The notes under the pieces were generated by a model. The model made no database searches. It was not told the origin of the DNA and was given only the letters and a program-made list of their open reading frames with translations. 64,000 nucleotides of DNA from Novosphingobium fluoreni (GTDB lineage Bacteria > Pseudomonadota > Alphaproteobacteria > Sphingomonadales > Sphingomonadaceae): positions 310,001-374,000 of the forward strand of contig NZ_JACIDY010000001.1 in assembly GCF_014196615.1 (NCBI RefSeq), given 5' to 3'. Position numbers and translations under genes: made by a program. Of the stretch, positions 54,709 through 64,000 are shown piece after piece. Position 1 is the stretch's first letter. Every line of letters begins with the position of its first letter.

Positions 54709-56484
54709 ATGGACGGGGCGAGAGAAAAAATTTCCGCGAGCAGCGGTCAGGAGATGTGGTCCTGCGTAATTGCGGCTCTTGGCTACTGCCTCATCGCCAC
54801 ATTGACGATCCACACCACCAGCAATGGCCATTCCCACGCTACCGTATGGCCAGCCGACGCACTGATCCTGGCGTTGCTCCTCAAATCACAACGTTCGGCA
54901 TGGCGGGCAATCCTGCTGTGCGGATGGATCGGCAACTTGGTGGCCAATGCGATCACGCGCGGGCCATCATTCAGTCTGGCGTTTTACGGCGGGATCAACA
55001 TGGCGCAGGTGGCCTTTGCCGGCCATCTCCTAGCGCGCCACGTCAAGCCTGGCGGCGATTTTCTGGGCAATACGCGGGCCAGTGGCCAGTTCCTGCTCTA
55101 CGCCGGGTTTATCGCCCCCCTGCTCGGGGCGATAGCCGGATCGGTCGTATCGCACCTGAGTTTTGGCGAACCGTTCGGTGAATCCGTCCTTCGATGGTTT
55201 TCCGGTTCTTCCCTGGGTCTTTTGATTGGCACGCCGATGCTGCTGGCCATTCTCGATGGCAGCTACTTGCGGTGCTATCAAAGCAAGACTCTGGCGCAGC
55301 GGGCGGAAACCTTGGCGATGCTGGGCGCCCATGGCCTTTTGTGCGTTGCCGTGTTCGGCCTTGCCCGCTTTCCGATCCTGTTCCTTCCGATGTCTTCGCT
55401 GCTGCTGATCTCGTTTCGGCTCGGCCGTCTGGGCACGTTTGCGGGTATTGCGATCATCGCCTTGGTGGGGGCCGTCACGACATTTGCGGGGACCGGCCCG
55501 CTATCTGTCATCGTGATCGATCCTTTTGCGCAGGCGTTCTACTTCCAGGTCTATCTTGGCGTCCTGCTATGTACCGCCCTGCCCGTGGCAGCTACGGTGA
55601 CCTCGCGCGCCTCCGCCCTGGCGGAACTGGCGGCGCACCAGGAAGCGTTGCAGCTGATCCTCGCCAACGCGCCCGAGGGCATTCTCAGCTTCGATGAGAC
55701 CAGGACGTGCCGCTGGGCCGATGGTCAGCTGGAATCGCTGACGAACGTGCCGCAGGCTGCTCTTGTCGGGCTTACGATAGAAGAGGCCGCAGCGCTGATC
55801 AGCCCCTCTCTCTTGCTGCTGGCGCAGGGACTGGAAGATCAGGAAACACCCGCGATCATCGACTTCGCGCCCGAGGGCCTGCCCTCGCGCACGGTGGAAG
55901 CATCGATCGGCGTAGTCCGCCAAGACGAGCGGCGAGTGGGCATGATCATTACCTTGCGCGACATTTCGGAACGCAAATCGCGCGAAGTGAAAATGTCGAT
56001 CCTTGCCAAGACCGACGATCTCACCCGCGTGCTGAACCGCAAGGGTTTTCGCGAACAGCTGATCTATGCGCTGGACCACGCCACCGGCCCGCTGACTCTG
56101 GCCCTGATCGATGTCGACCGGTTCAAGGTGATCAACGATACCCATGGCCACCCCGTCGGCGACAAGGTGCTGGAGACGGTCGCCCAACGTTTGCAGGCGG
56201 GCTCGCGTGCCACCGACACCGTTGGGCGGTTGGGTGGTGACGAGTTCGCGATCCTGTTCGATTGCGATGTCGCCATCGCCACCGCCGCTTGCGAGCGCAT
56301 CGCACAGACCCTGCGCTCGACGCCGATCGCCGATGCCGGGCGCTTCCCGATCCGCGTTTCGCTCAGCTGTGGTCTGGCGCAACTTCACCCCGGAATGACG
56401 CGGTCCGATCTTTTCGAGGCCGCCGACGCCGCCCTCTACGATGTCAAGCGCAACGGCCGGGACGGGGTGCGCGCCGCGGCCTGA
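54709..56484 (+). CDS. MASE1-PAS-GGDEF diguanylate cyclase
   Basis: The 591-residue protein has eight hydrophobic MASE1 segments (about 20-310; WPADALILALLL, WIGNLVANAITRGPSF), a PAS-like region (about 320-430; LILANAPEGILSFDETRTCRWADG) and a GGDEF domain (about 440-590) with the intact motif GGDEF at 509-513 and DDLTRVLNRKGF, IDVDRFKVINDTHGHPVGDKVLETVA. It should make cyclic di-GMP in response to a membrane or ligand signal. It is followed by accD. Confidence 0.93.
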   Translation: MDGAREKISASSGQEMWSCVIAALGYCLIATLTIHTTSNGHSHATVWPADALILALLLKSQRSAWRAILLCGWIGNLVANAITRGPSFSLAFYGGINMAQVAFAGHLLARHVKPGGDFLGNTRASGQFLLYAGFIAPLLGAIAGSVVSHLSFGEPFGESVLRWFSGSSLGLLIGTPMLLAILDGSYLRCYQSKTLAQRAETLAMLGAHGLLCVAVFGLARFPILFLPMSSLLLISFRLGRLGTFAGIAIIALVGAVTTFAGTGPLSVIVIDPFAQAFYFQVYLGVLLCTALPVAATVTSRASALAELAAHQEALQLILANAPEGILSFDETRTCRWADGQLESLTNVPQAALVGLTIEEAAALISPSLLLLAQGLEDQETPAIIDFAPEGLPSRTVEASIGVVRQDERRVGMIITLRDISERKSREVKMSILAKTDDLTRVLNRKGFREQLIYALDHATGPLTLALIDVDRFKVINDTHGHPVGDKVLETVAQRLQAGSRATDTVGRLGGDEFAILFDCDVAIATAACERIAQTLRSTPIADAGRFPIRVSLSCGLAQLHPGMTRSDLFEAADAALYDVKRNGRDGVRAAA

Positions 56485-56602
56485 TACTTTGTGATCCACC
56501 GATCCGCGTTTTCGAACGCACCGTTCGCGATTCCGCCATTTGCATCGCCATGGCGTTGCGCCTATGGGAACCGACCGCGGTACAGGGCATGGCGTCGCAA
56601 AC

Positions 56603-57451
56603 ATGAGTTGGATAACCAAGGTACGCAATTCGCTGGGTTCACTCGGCAAGCGCGATACACCGGACAATCTTTGGACCAAGTGCCCCTCTTGCGCCGAAAT
56701 GGTGTTTACCCAGGCGTGGGAGGACAACCTCTCGGTCTGCCCGCGCTGCGGGCATCATGGCAGGGTCGGCGCACAGGCGCGGTTCGCACAGGTCCTTGAT
56801 CCGGGCTACACTGTGCTGCCGGCGGTGACCGTGCCGGAAAATCCGCTTAACTTCCGTGACAGCAAGAAATATTCCGATCGGCTGAAGGCCGCGCGTGCCG
56901 CCAATCCCTTCCCCGATGCCCTGACTGCAGCTGAGGGTGCGATCGATGGGCACGCTGCGATCGTGGCCGTGCAGGACTTTGCCTTCATGGGCGGCTCGAT
57001 GGGCATGGCGGTGGGCGAGGCGTTCGTCCGCGCCGCCGAACGCGCGGTGGAGCGCAAGTGTGCCTTCGTGATGTTCACCGCAGCTGGCGGCGCGCGGATG
57101 CAGGAAGGGATCCTGTCCCTGATGCAGATGCCCAAGACCACCGTGGCGCTGCGCCGTCTGTCGCGCGCTGGTCTGCCCTATATCGTCGTGCTGACCGATC
57201 CCACCACCGGCGGCGTCACTGCCAGCTATGCAATGCTAGGCGATGTCCATCTGGCCGAACCCGGCGCGCTGATCGGCTTTGCCGGGCAACGCGTGATCCG
57301 TGACACCATCCGCGAGAAGCTGCCGGACGGCTTCCAGCGGGCCGAATATCTTCGCGAACATGGCATGGTCGACCAGGTCGTGCCCCGCTCTGAGCTGCGC
57401 GCAACGCTGGCGCGCCTGCTCGATTATCTTACCCGAAAGGACGTAGCGTGA
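56603..57451 (+). CDS. accD: Acetyl-CoA carboxylase carboxyltransferase beta subunit
   Basis: The 282-residue subunit carries the zinc ribbon with Cys27, Cys30, Cys46 and Cys49 (CPSCAEM...CPRCGHH) and carboxyltransferase segments [60 protein letters not shown] and [17 protein letters not shown]. It works with AccA to move CO2 from biotin to acetyl-CoA. It overlaps accB by 4 bases and starts the accD-accB-accC-accA set. Confidence 0.95.
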   Translation: MSWITKVRNSLGSLGKRDTPDNLWTKCPSCAEMVFTQAWEDNLSVCPRCGHHGRVGAQARFAQVLDPGYTVLPAVTVPENPLNFRDSKKYSDRLKAARAANPFPDALTAAEGAIDGHAAIVAVQDFAFMGGSMGMAVGEAFVRAAERAVERKCAFVMFTAAGGARMQEGILSLMQMPKTTVALRRLSRAGLPYIVVLTDPTTGGVTASYAMLGDVHLAEPGALIGFAGQRVIRDTIREKLPDGFQRAEYLREHGMVDQVVPRSELRATLARLLDYLTRKDVA

Positions 57452-57897
57452 ACATCGACAGCGCACTCGTGCGCGAGCTGGCCGAGCTGCTGGCCGCCAC
57501 CGGTCTCACCGAAATCGAAGTGGAAGACGGCGAACGCAAGATCCGCGTGGTGCGCCAGGCTGCGCCCGTAGTCGCTTCCGTCGTACCGCAAGCGCTGGCC
57601 GCTGCGCCGGTCGCGGCTGCGGCGACGAGCGCTCCGGTCGAAGCGCTGGTCGCAGCAGCCCCGGTCGATGCGGTGAAATCGCCGATGGTCGGCACGGCCT
57701 ATCTCTCGGCCGAACCCGGCTCCGCGCCGTTCGTCAGCGTCGGCAAGGCCGTGCAGGCGGGCGACGTGCTGCTGATCGTCGAGGCGATGAAGGTCATGAA
57801 CCAGATCACCGCGCCTAAGACCGGCACCGTGCAGGCGCTGCTGGTGGAGAATGGCCAGCCGGTCGAATACGACCAGCCCCTGGTGGTGATCGGCTAA
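57448..57897 (+). CDS. accB: Biotin carboxyl carrier protein
   Basis: The 149-residue BCCP has [28 protein letters not shown] at the N-terminus, an Ala/Pro-rich linker (40-75), and the biotinyl domain with Lys115 in [10 protein letters not shown]. It carries CO2 between AccC and the transferase. It begins at GTG, overlaps accD by 4 bases and is 2 bases before accC. Confidence 0.96.
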   Translation: MNIDSALVRELAELLAATGLTEIEVEDGERKIRVVRQAAPVVASVVPQALAAAPVAAAATSAPVEALVAAAPVDAVKSPMVGTAYLSAEPGSAPFVSVGKAVQAGDVLLIVEAMKVMNQITAPKTGTVQALLVENGQPVEYDQPLVVIG

Positions 57898-57899
57898 CC

Positions 57900-59264
57900 A
57901 TGGCTAACGTCGATAGACCCATCAAGCGCCTGCTGATCGCCAATCGTGGTGAAATCGCGCTGCGCATCCACCGTGCCGCGCGGGAGATGGGGATCGAAAC
58001 AGTAGCGGTGCATTCCACCGCCGATGCCGACGCGATGCATGTCCGCCTGGCAGATCATGCGGTGTGCATAGGTCCGCCGGCCGCGAAGGACAGCTACCTC
58101 AACGTCGCCGCGATCATTTCGGCGGCAGAGATTACCCAGGCGGATGCGATCCACCCGGGCTATGGCTTCCTGTCCGAGAACGCCCAGTTCGCCGAGATCG
58201 TGGAGGCGCATGGGATGATCTGGGTCGGCCCCAAGCCCGAACATATTCGCACCATGGGCGACAAGGTCGAGGCCAAGCGAACCGCGGGTGCCCTGGGCCT
58301 GCCACTGGTGCCCGGCTCGGACGGCGCGATCGAAGATGTGGCCGAAGCCAAGGCGCTAGCAGCCGAGATCGGCTATCCGGTGCTGATCAAGGCGGCCTCT
58401 GGCGGCGGCGGGCGCGGCATGAAGGTGGTCCAGCACGCGGAAGAGCTGGAAAGCCAGATGGGGCAGGCCCGTTCAGAGGCGAAGGCAGCGTTCGGCGATG
58501 CCACTGTCTACATGGAAAAGTATCTCGGCAATCCGCGCCACATCGAGTTCCAGATCTTCGGTGACGGCAAAGGTGAGGCGATCCACCTGGGTGAGCGCGA
58601 CTGTTCGCTGCAACGCCGCCACCAGAAGGTGCTGGAAGAAGCCCCCTCCCCCATCATCACACCCGAAGAGCGTGAGCGGATGGGCGGCGTGGTGGCGAAG
58701 GCCATGGCCGATATGGCCTATCGCGGTGCGGGCACGATCGAGTTCCTGTGGGAAGCGGGCGAGTTCTATTTCATCGAGATGAACACCCGCCTTCAGGTGG
58801 AGCATCCCGTTACGGAAGCGATCACTGGATTGGATCTGGTACGCGAACAGATCCGCGTTGCCGAAGGCCATCCGCTGTCGGTGCGCCAGGAGGATGTCGA
58901 ATTCCGGGGCCACGCCATCGAATGCCGCATCAACGCCGAAGACGCGTGGACATTCGCGCCTTCGCCCGGCCTGGTCGAGCACTACCACGCTGCAGGTGGC
59001 TTGAACGTCCGCGTCGATTCGGGGCTCTACGCCGGTTACCGCGTGCCGCCCTACTACGATTCGATGATCGCCAAGCTGATCGTCTCGGGCCGCACGCGGG
59101 AAGGCTGCATCATGCGGCTGAAGCGCGCGCTGGAGGAAATGGTGATCGGCGGGATCAAGACCTCCATCCCGTTGCACCAGGCCTTGATGGACGAGGCCGA
59201 TTTTCGATCCGGCGACTACACGATCAAGTGGCTGGAAGAATGGCTGGCGGAGCGTGCTGAATGA
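57900..59264 (+). CDS. accC: Biotin carboxylase
   Basis: The 454-residue ATP-grasp enzyme carboxylates biotin. It has the N-terminal [70 protein letters not shown] (ATP loop), [34 protein letters not shown] and [18 protein letters not shown]. Length is normal. It overlaps accA by 4 bases. Confidence 0.97.
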   Translation: MANVDRPIKRLLIANRGEIALRIHRAAREMGIETVAVHSTADADAMHVRLADHAVCIGPPAAKDSYLNVAAIISAAEITQADAIHPGYGFLSENAQFAEIVEAHGMIWVGPKPEHIRTMGDKVEAKRTAGALGLPLVPGSDGAIEDVAEAKALAAEIGYPVLIKAASGGGGRGMKVVQHAEELESQMGQARSEAKAAFGDATVYMEKYLGNPRHIEFQIFGDGKGEAIHLGERDCSLQRRHQKVLEEAPSPIITPEERERMGGVVAKAMADMAYRGAGTIEFLWEAGEFYFIEMNTRLQVEHPVTEAITGLDLVREQIRVAEGHPLSVRQEDVEFRGHAIECRINAEDAWTFAPSPGLVEHYHAAGGLNVRVDSGLYAGYRVPPYYDSMIAKLIVSGRTREGCIMRLKRALEEMVIGGIKTSIPLHQALMDEADFRSGDYTIKWLEEWLAERAE

Positions 59265-60208
59265 TCAGCTTCCTCGACTTCGAAAAGCCGATCGCTGACC
59301 TTGAAGCGCGTATCGCCGAGTTACGCGCCACGGCGGAGAACGGCCAGCTCGATATCGCCAGCGAAATCGACAAGCTGGAAAAGAAGAGCGCGGCGCTGCT
59401 GAAAAGCACGTACGCCAAGCTTTCTCCCTGGCAGAAGACGCAAGTCGCCCGCCATCCGCAGCGGCCGCATTTCCTCGACTATGTCGACCATATGTTCGAG
59501 GATTTCATGCCGCTGGGTGGCGATCGTCGCTTCGGCGAGGATGAGGCGATCCTGGGGGGGCCTGCGCGCCTGAACGGTCGCAAGGTAATGCTGATCGGGC
59601 ATGAAAAGGGCCACGATACCGCCAGCCGCCTGAAGCACAACTTCGGCATGGGCAAACCAGAGGGCTATCGCAAAGCGGTGCGCCTGATGGAAATGGCCGG
59701 CAAGTTCGGTCTGCCGGTCATCACGCTGGTGGACACCGCCGGCGCGTTCCCGGGCGTCGAGGCCGAAGAACGCGGCCAGTCCGAAGCGATCGCGCGTTCC
59801 ACCGAGGCATGCCTTTCGCTGCCGGTGCCGATGGTGGCGGTGATCGTTGGCGAAGGCGGTTCGGGCGGCGCAGTCGCCATCGCCAGTGGTGAGCGTGTGC
59901 TGATGCTGGAACACGCGGTCTATTCGGTGATCTCGCCCGAAGGCGCCTCGTCAATCCTGTGGCGCACGCCGGATAAAGCGGCGGACGCGGCCGAGGCGAT
60001 GAAGGTGACGGCGCAGGACCTGCTCTCGCTCGGCGTGATCGACCGGATCGTGGCGGAACCGCTAGGCGGCGCGCATCGCGACGTAACTGCCACGGCATCG
60101 GCGCTCGCCAGTGCGATCGGTGAGGAACTGGATGGCTTGTCGGGCCTCGCCCCGGCGGAACTTACCGCGCGGCGCGAGGAGCGCTTCCTGAAAATCGGCC
60201 GGGGGTAA
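59261..60208 (+). CDS. accA: Acetyl-CoA carboxylase carboxyltransferase alpha subunit
   Basis: The 315-residue subunit has [105 protein letters not shown] and [39 protein letters not shown]. It is the last acc gene here. Its stop codon TAA (60206-60208) sits in the loop of an intrinsic terminator. Confidence 0.97.
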   Translation: MISFLDFEKPIADLEARIAELRATAENGQLDIASEIDKLEKKSAALLKSTYAKLSPWQKTQVARHPQRPHFLDYVDHMFEDFMPLGGDRRFGEDEAILGGPARLNGRKVMLIGHEKGHDTASRLKHNFGMGKPEGYRKAVRLMEMAGKFGLPVITLVDTAGAFPGVEAEERGQSEAIARSTEACLSLPVPMVAVIVGEGGSGGAVAIASGERVLMLEHAVYSVISPEGASSILWRTPDKAADAAEAMKVTAQDLLSLGVIDRIVAEPLGGAHRDVTATASALASAIGEELDGLSGLAPAELTARREERFLKIGRG

Positions 60209-60222
60209 CGCCCCCCGGCTTT
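60198..60222 (+). terminator. Intrinsic terminator overlapping the accA stop codon
   Basis: GCCGGGGG (60198-60205) pairs with CCCCCGGC (60212-60219); the accA TAA lies in the loop TAACGC. A short TTT follows. It ends the acc operon immediately after translation stops. Confidence 0.75.
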
Positions 60223-60226
60223 CGCC

Positions 60227-61120
60227 TCAACGTACCGGCGGATCCTCGCGCGGTACGGCGGCCACAGGCGAGACCGGCTCTTCGGGCCGGCGCGGCGGGA
60301 GTGCGTTTTCCGGCACGTCGTCGATCTGCATGTCGGGCGTGGGCACCTTTGCCAGGTTGCGCGCCTCTACGATCACCTTGGTGCCATCGATGATGATCTG
60401 ATTGAAGCTGGGCGGGGTGGAACGCACCCGCCTGGACAACGTACCCGCGCCGATCATGCGCACGGGGCCGGCGGCAGTCTGCTCGATCAGGTCGAACGGA
60501 TCGTGGACATGGCCGGTCATCACGCCCAGCACCTTGCGCTTGGCCAGTTCCTCCAGCGCCTTGCCACCGCGCTTGGTCAGCACGCTGCCTTGCGAATTCA
60601 CCTCAACCAGCGGATGATGGGCCGAGATCAGCACGGGCGTGCCTTCCGGCAGGGCATCGATCATCGCCAGCGTCTTTTTCAGTGCGGGACGGGTGATCCA
60701 GCCCTTGGACCAGTTGGTGCGCCACTGCGCACGCGCCGTGGTCTTGAGCGGCACGATGGCAAGGCCGCCCAAGTCCAGTTCCCGCTCCAGCACCGCCTCG
60801 ATACTGCGAAATCGCTTGTAGGGGTCCAGGAACCGCTCGATCGGGTTGAAATACGGCATGTCGTGATTGCCGATCTCCACCGTCACCGGCACGTCCAGCG
60901 AGCTGATCCACTTGCAGGCGGCGACAAATTCCTTGTGGCGCGCCCGCATCGTCAAGTCCCCGGTGACGACCACCGCGTCGGGCCGTTCGGACGCGATGCA
61001 ATCCTCAACCCAGTCCAAGGCCTGGGGATCTTCCAGCCCGAAATGGATGTCGCTGATGTGGAACAGCTTGATCGGACCGAGCCTGGAATCGCGCCGCATG
61101 TCGCCCGCTCTACCGTGCAT
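60227..61120 (-). CDS. Calcineurin-like metallophosphoesterase
   Basis: The 297-residue protein has all core metal motifs: LFHISDIHFG, VVVTGDLTMRARHKEF, VEIGNHDMPYF, VLISAHHPL and GVMTGHVHDPF. It hydrolyses a phosphoester, perhaps a cyclic nucleotide or lipid phosphate. ATG 61120 overlaps the end of the upstream lipid-kinase-like gene; ATG 61099 is an alternative start. C-terminal proline-rich tail (PPRRPEEPVSPVAAVPREDPPVR). Pairing with a lipid kinase suggests a shared lipid-phosphate role. Confidence 0.86.
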   Translation of the reverse strand: MHGRAGDMRRDSRLGPIKLFHISDIHFGLEDPQALDWVEDCIASERPDAVVVTGDLTMRARHKEFVAACKWISSLDVPVTVEIGNHDMPYFNPIERFLDPYKRFRSIEAVLERELDLGGLAIVPLKTTARAQWRTNWSKGWITRPALKKTLAMIDALPEGTPVLISAHHPLVEVNSQGSVLTKRGGKALEELAKRKVLGVMTGHVHDPFDLIEQTAAGPVRMIGAGTLSRRVRSTPPSFNQIIIDGTKVIVEARNLAKVPTPDMQIDDVPENALPPRRPEEPVSPVAAVPREDPPVR

Positions 61121-61994
61121 CGGCCGTGGCCCAGAACGCGATCTTGCTGGTGTCCAAGCTGAATTCCTCTTCTACTGCGCCATCGTAGGGCTCGCCATCG
61201 ATCAACAGGCCCATCGGTTTGCCATCCGGGCAGGCGATGCGCATGGTGCGATGGCGGCCCAGCCCATCGTGAGGACCGCTACGAAAGTCCCGTTGCAACA
61301 ATGCGGCACCCTGCTTGGCAAAATCGAGCAGCGATTCCGCGTAGTAGCCCGCGCCTTCGATACCGTCCTGCTGCGGCGTGAGGGTGATGGCGGTATAGCC
61401 CTCCTCACGGCCGCAGTCGGCATTGAGACACGCCACTTTGGCGCCTGAAGTGGACTGGGCAAAGGCTTCGGTGGCACTGTTCCACAAATCGGTCAGCGTC
61501 GGCTCGCGCATCGCCTCGCGTACATCCGCCCAGGCAGTGCCCGGTCCGGCCAAGGCGCCCGTCAACCCCGTGGCGTGGCGTGATCCGATGACGGGCGGAT
61601 AGATGCGATTGACCAGCCCTTCCCGAAAGCGAGCGATCACTTCAGGCCCGGTAGCATCGCCGTGCAGGCGCCGGGCCATCATGTTCATGGTTCCGCCCGG
61701 CAGCGGCAACACCGTGCCTTGCCAGCCCGCCAGCCCGGCAACGATCGAACTGATCGTACCATCACCGGCAAAGATCGCGACCGTATCGGCGCTGGCCGCG
61801 TCCAGATCGGCGGGCTTGGGCGCATCCTCACGCGGGAAGCAGGTATCGCCCACCAGCGCGAGGCCCGCATCGCCAAAGGCTGCGCGCAGATCTTCCAGCG
61901 CGGCTTCATCGTTGCTGCCGCTGGACTCGTTGTGGACCAGCCAGACCTTGGAGGCGGACAAGTCGCTGGCGTCGTGCGTGTTCGCTTGGGTCAT
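61110..61994 (-). CDS. Diacylglycerol kinase-like (DAGK catalytic) protein
   Basis: The 294-residue protein has the DAGK fold: HNESSGSND at 21-29, AIFAGDGTISSIVAGLAG with GDGT at 77-80, and VLPLPGGTMNMMARRLHGD. These phosphorylate lipids such as diacylglycerol or related long-chain alcohols. Its end overlaps the metallophosphoesterase gene, so the pair is co-translated. Length is typical. Confidence 0.85.
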   Translation of the reverse strand: MTQANTHDASDLSASKVWLVHNESSGSNDEAALEDLRAAFGDAGLALVGDTCFPREDAPKPADLDAASADTVAIFAGDGTISSIVAGLAGWQGTVLPLPGGTMNMMARRLHGDATGPEVIARFREGLVNRIYPPVIGSRHATGLTGALAGPGTAWADVREAMREPTLTDLWNSATEAFAQSTSGAKVACLNADCGREEGYTAITLTPQQDGIEGAGYYAESLLDFAKQGAALLQRDFRSGPHDGLGRHRTMRIACPDGKPMGLLIDGEPYDGAVEEEFSLDTSKIAFWATADAR

Positions 61995-62030
61995 GATCGT
62001 GCAACCGGGCGCGGGGAGGGAGGTTCCCCC

Positions 62031-62297
62031 TCACGTTCGTCCAGACAGAATTAGCCAGGCCGCCAGCGCATTGACGGCGCTATAGCACAAGTAGGCGGCG
62101 GCCCATCCAGTGGACCCGGCCGAGACCATCCACAACGCTCCCACCAGCATCGCGAATTCCACCACGAAGCTCATCCGCCCGCCCAGCGCGCGGAACAGCC
62201 GGGGCATCGCATCGACCAGGGGATGGCCACTTTCCAGCACGGCGCGGTGCGCGGCGAAATTGGCGATGCCCAGAATGAAAACGATCAGGATACCCAT
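62031..62297 (-). CDS. Small membrane protein of unknown function
   Basis: The 88-residue ORF has two or three hydrophobic segments (MGILIVFILGIANFAAHRAVL, MSFVVEFAMLVGALWMVSAG, WAAAYLCYSAVNALAAWLILSG), consistent with an inner membrane protein. It lies 36 bases upstream of the lipid kinase on the same strand, so it may be co-transcribed. No recognised family. Confidence 0.5.
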   Translation of the reverse strand: MGILIVFILGIANFAAHRAVLESGHPLVDAMPRLFRALGGRMSFVVEFAMLVGALWMVSAGSTGWAAAYLCYSAVNALAAWLILSGRT

Positions 62298-62541
62298 CGC
62301 CAGCCGATGTAACGCGCCCTTACCGCGCTGGCCAGCACGGCGATCCCGTGCGGCGTGTCAGTCCGAGGGAAAGGGCCAAGTCGTTCGTCGATAGCCATTC
62401 GTCGCTCGTCCTCCGTCCTTGTCGCCGGTCGACCGGCGGCGTGCCGCGGTCGAGCCTGTGCTGCGCGATCGGCGGGCCCGGTTCACAAGACCCTCATCGA
62501 GCCGCCAAACACCCCGGTCGGCTCCTCAAGGGAGAAAGACC

Positions 62542-62832
62542 ATGTTGAAGACCGCTATGTTCGCCGCCCTCGCCGCCATCACAACTGTCGCTACTGCGGC
62601 GCCTGTCCTCGCCAAGGACGTGACCGTTCGGTACGGCGACCTCGATCTCGCCAGCGCCAAGGGCCAGAAGGAACTCAGCCGCCGGGTCGATCGCGCCGCC
62701 AAGGTCGCATGCGATTTCGAAGCCGAGAACCGCATCCCCAGCTACTCCGCGATGACCTGCTATCATCAGGCGCGCGCCAAGGCCTCCACCCAGGTCGCCA
62801 CGATCGTGGAAGACGCCCGCCTGGGCGGCTGA
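62542..62832 (+). CDS. UrcA family exported protein (copy 1)
   Basis: From ATG 62542 after AAGGGAG, it encodes 96 residues with a signal peptide (MLKTAMFAALAAITTVATAAPVLA), then DVTVRYGDLDLASAKGQKELSRRVDRAAKVACDFEAENRIPSYSAMTCYHQARAKAS. This matches UrcA family proteins: YxDLDL..xxG, a cysteine in the helix and a second Cys pair partner. Function is unknown. A paralog follows 79 bases downstream. Confidence 0.88.
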   Translation: MLKTAMFAALAAITTVATAAPVLAKDVTVRYGDLDLASAKGQKELSRRVDRAAKVACDFEAENRIPSYSAMTCYHQARAKASTQVATIVEDARLGG

Positions 62833-62911
62833 TCCGCCACCCCCCATCCCTCAACCCTCACAGCGCCGGACACGCCGTTCGCCTTGGGGCCATCATCCGG
62901 AGACCAGCATC

Positions 62912-63211
62912 ATGATCAGGACCGCAACTCTCGCCGCCGCCGCCCTTATGGGAACGATGGCCATCGCTGCCCCCGCCTCTGCCAAGGACATCTCTGTCAG
63001 CTACAAGGACCTCGATCTGTCCACGCCAGCGGGCAAGAGCACTCTGGCGCGCCGCCTCGACCTGGCCGCGAAAGACGCCTGCGGCTTTTCCGAGACGCAG
63101 ACGGGCAGCCGCCTTCCGCCCTACTCGGTCCGCCAGTGCTACAACGAGGCGCGCGCACGCTCCAAGGAAACGATGGCTGCAATCGTAGATCAGGCCCGTA
63201 AAGGAGGCTGA
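62912..63211 (+). CDS. UrcA family exported protein (copy 2)
   Basis: The 99-residue protein has a signal peptide (MIRTATLAAAALMGTMAIAAPASA) and the same pattern: DISVSYKDLDLSTPAGKSTLARRLDLAAKDACGFSETQTGSRLPPYSVRQCYNEARARS. Cysteines are at similar places to copy 1. The pair probably arose by duplication. Role unknown; family proteins are found in sphingomonads and caulobacters. Confidence 0.88.
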   Translation: MIRTATLAAAALMGTMAIAAPASAKDISVSYKDLDLSTPAGKSTLARRLDLAAKDACGFSETQTGSRLPPYSVRQCYNEARARSKETMAAIVDQARKGG

Positions 63212-63392
63212 CTTCAAACCCCGACCGTCTTCGTTCATCGCCGTAGCGATATAGCATCCGTCCGCGGCGGATGCCCCAGGGATTGGCTTGGATCTATCGC
63301 AAGGCTGCAGATATGACCCGCTATACCTAATCCCCGGGATGGCTGGCGGATAGGTTGCGAGCCTGCCGACAGGCATCTTGCGGAGCGCTGGC

Positions 63393-64000
63393 ATGGATAT
63401 CATCGTACGTTTTCCGAAGTTCAGCTTTCACGATCTGCCGAAAGTCTGGGCCCGCAACCGCGCGTTCGTGTATGATCGTAACGCCACGTCTTTCATCCCC
63501 ACGCCGATGGAGCCGTGGCTGATCCGCATCCTGCAATCGGCGGTAGAGCGGCTAGGCCCCGGGGATGCGGCGCTGAAGGAAGACGTGAAGGCCTTTATCG
63601 GTCAGGAATCCCAGCACTTTCGCCAGCACCGGCTATTCAACAAAGCTATCGCCGATCAGGGCTATCCCGGCCTGATGGAATTCGAAAAGCGCCTTGCCGA
63701 CGATCTCGTCGAATTTGAAAAGAACCGATCGCTCAAGTTCCTGCTGGCCTATGCGGATGGGTTTGAATCGATGGGTGCGGTTTCCGCGCAATTGTGGTTT
63801 GACGAGTTGAAGCCATTCGTTTCGCAGGCCGATCCGCGTATCGCCGATCTGTGGGGCTGGCATCTGGCCGAGGAATTCGAACACCGCTCAGTCATGTTCG
63901 ATTTCTACAAGGCCCTGTTCTGTCGTGGGCCCGTGAACGCCGTCATAAACGGCTACTTCTATCGGCTGTACGGGTTGTGGTTCGCGATGAAGCACCTGGG
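63393..64000 (+). CDS. PF10118 metal-dependent hydrolase-like protein (partial)
   Basis: The gene starts at ATG 63393 and is cut by the window end after about 202 codons. Visible features are FPKFSFHDLPKVWARNRAFVYDRN, FIGQESQHFRQHRLFNKAI (first metal motif), FLLAYADGFESMGAVSAQLWF and GWHLAEEFEHRSVMFDFYK (EEFEHR, second metal motif), as in the PF10118 family of di-metal proteins. The function is not known. Confidence 0.82.
   Translation, partial: MDIIVRFPKFSFHDLPKVWARNRAFVYDRNATSFIPTPMEPWLIRILQSAVERLGPGDAALKEDVKAFIGQESQHFRQHRLFNKAIADQGYPGLMEFEKRLADDLVEFEKNRSLKFLLAYADGFESMGAVSAQLWFDELKPFVSQADPRIADLWGWHLAEEFEHRSVMFDFYKALFCRGPVNAVINGYFYRLYGLWFAMKHL

Overview
The window is GC-rich, densely coded chromosomal DNA from an alphaproteobacterium, most likely a sphingomonad (Novosphingobium/Sphingobium/Sphingomonas type). 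This placement is an inference from an RcGTA-like tail gene cluster, OmpA and small-barrel proteins with DUF2793 and UrcA relatives, a ThiS-ThiG fusion, an IscR-type Rrf2 regulator heading a suf operon, and the gene order argD-argF-hslO. I saw no rRNA, tRNA, CRISPR array or intact insertion sequence.

Region 1 (1-9166) is the downstream part of a gene transfer agent (GTA) or domesticated-prophage cluster in RcGTA order: end of the major capsid gene, head-tail connector, a tiny ORF where the stopper gene is expected, tail terminator, major tail protein, two chaperones, tape measure, distal tail protein (very enlarged), hub protein, NlpC/P60 peptidase, tip protein (shortened) and a DUF2793 protein. 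Many start and stop codons overlap, so this reads as one operon. Region 2 (9199-14433) is mixed: an OmpA porin-like protein with a poly-proline linker, queC, a small exported protein, an 8-stranded-barrel-like outer membrane protein and a secreted Tiki/ChaN-like protein.

Region 3 (14856-26836) is a Kdo and capsule locus: kdsA with a co-directional PhyH dioxygenase, then kdsD/kpsF, kdsB, a phosphatase, a short KpsC-like Kdo transferase, a GT4 glycosyltransferase, a fatty acid hydroxylase, an SDR, an LTA-synthase-like sulfatase-fold protein and KpsS. Together they would make Kdo, activate it as CMP-Kdo and build a poly-Kdo linker on a lipid acceptor. The ABC exporter genes are not in this window.

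Region 4 (26929-36092) holds hslO-argF-argD, a two-domain cold shock protein with a glycine-rich arm, a TIGR01244/DUF442 protein, glnK-amtB behind a clear sigma-54 promoter, two nuclease-fold proteins and a PfkB kinase. Region 5 (36238-44467) has two small exported proteins and the suf operon (rrf2-sufB-DUF559-sufC-sufD-sufS-sufT-GNAT-sufA). Upstream of suf is a candidate ~115-nt small RNA with its own promoter and terminator. Region 6 (44550-64000) is housekeeping: pyrD-ggt, an acyl-CoA ligase, merC-thiSG behind a palindromic operator-like site, heme A synthase, an AspH-like hydroxylase, rplM-rpsI, a MASE1-GGDEF cyclase, a complete four-subunit acetyl-CoA carboxylase operon (accD-accB-accC-accA), a diacylglycerol-kinase-like gene with a metallophosphoesterase, two tandem UrcA genes and a partial PF10118 gene.

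The observations most worth following are the apparent relocation of a TIM-barrel-like domain between GTA tail proteins, the candidate sRNA next to suf, the nuclease-dead DUF559 protein inside suf, the Kdo/capsule locus with lipid- and sugar-modifying inserts, and the all-in-one acc operon.
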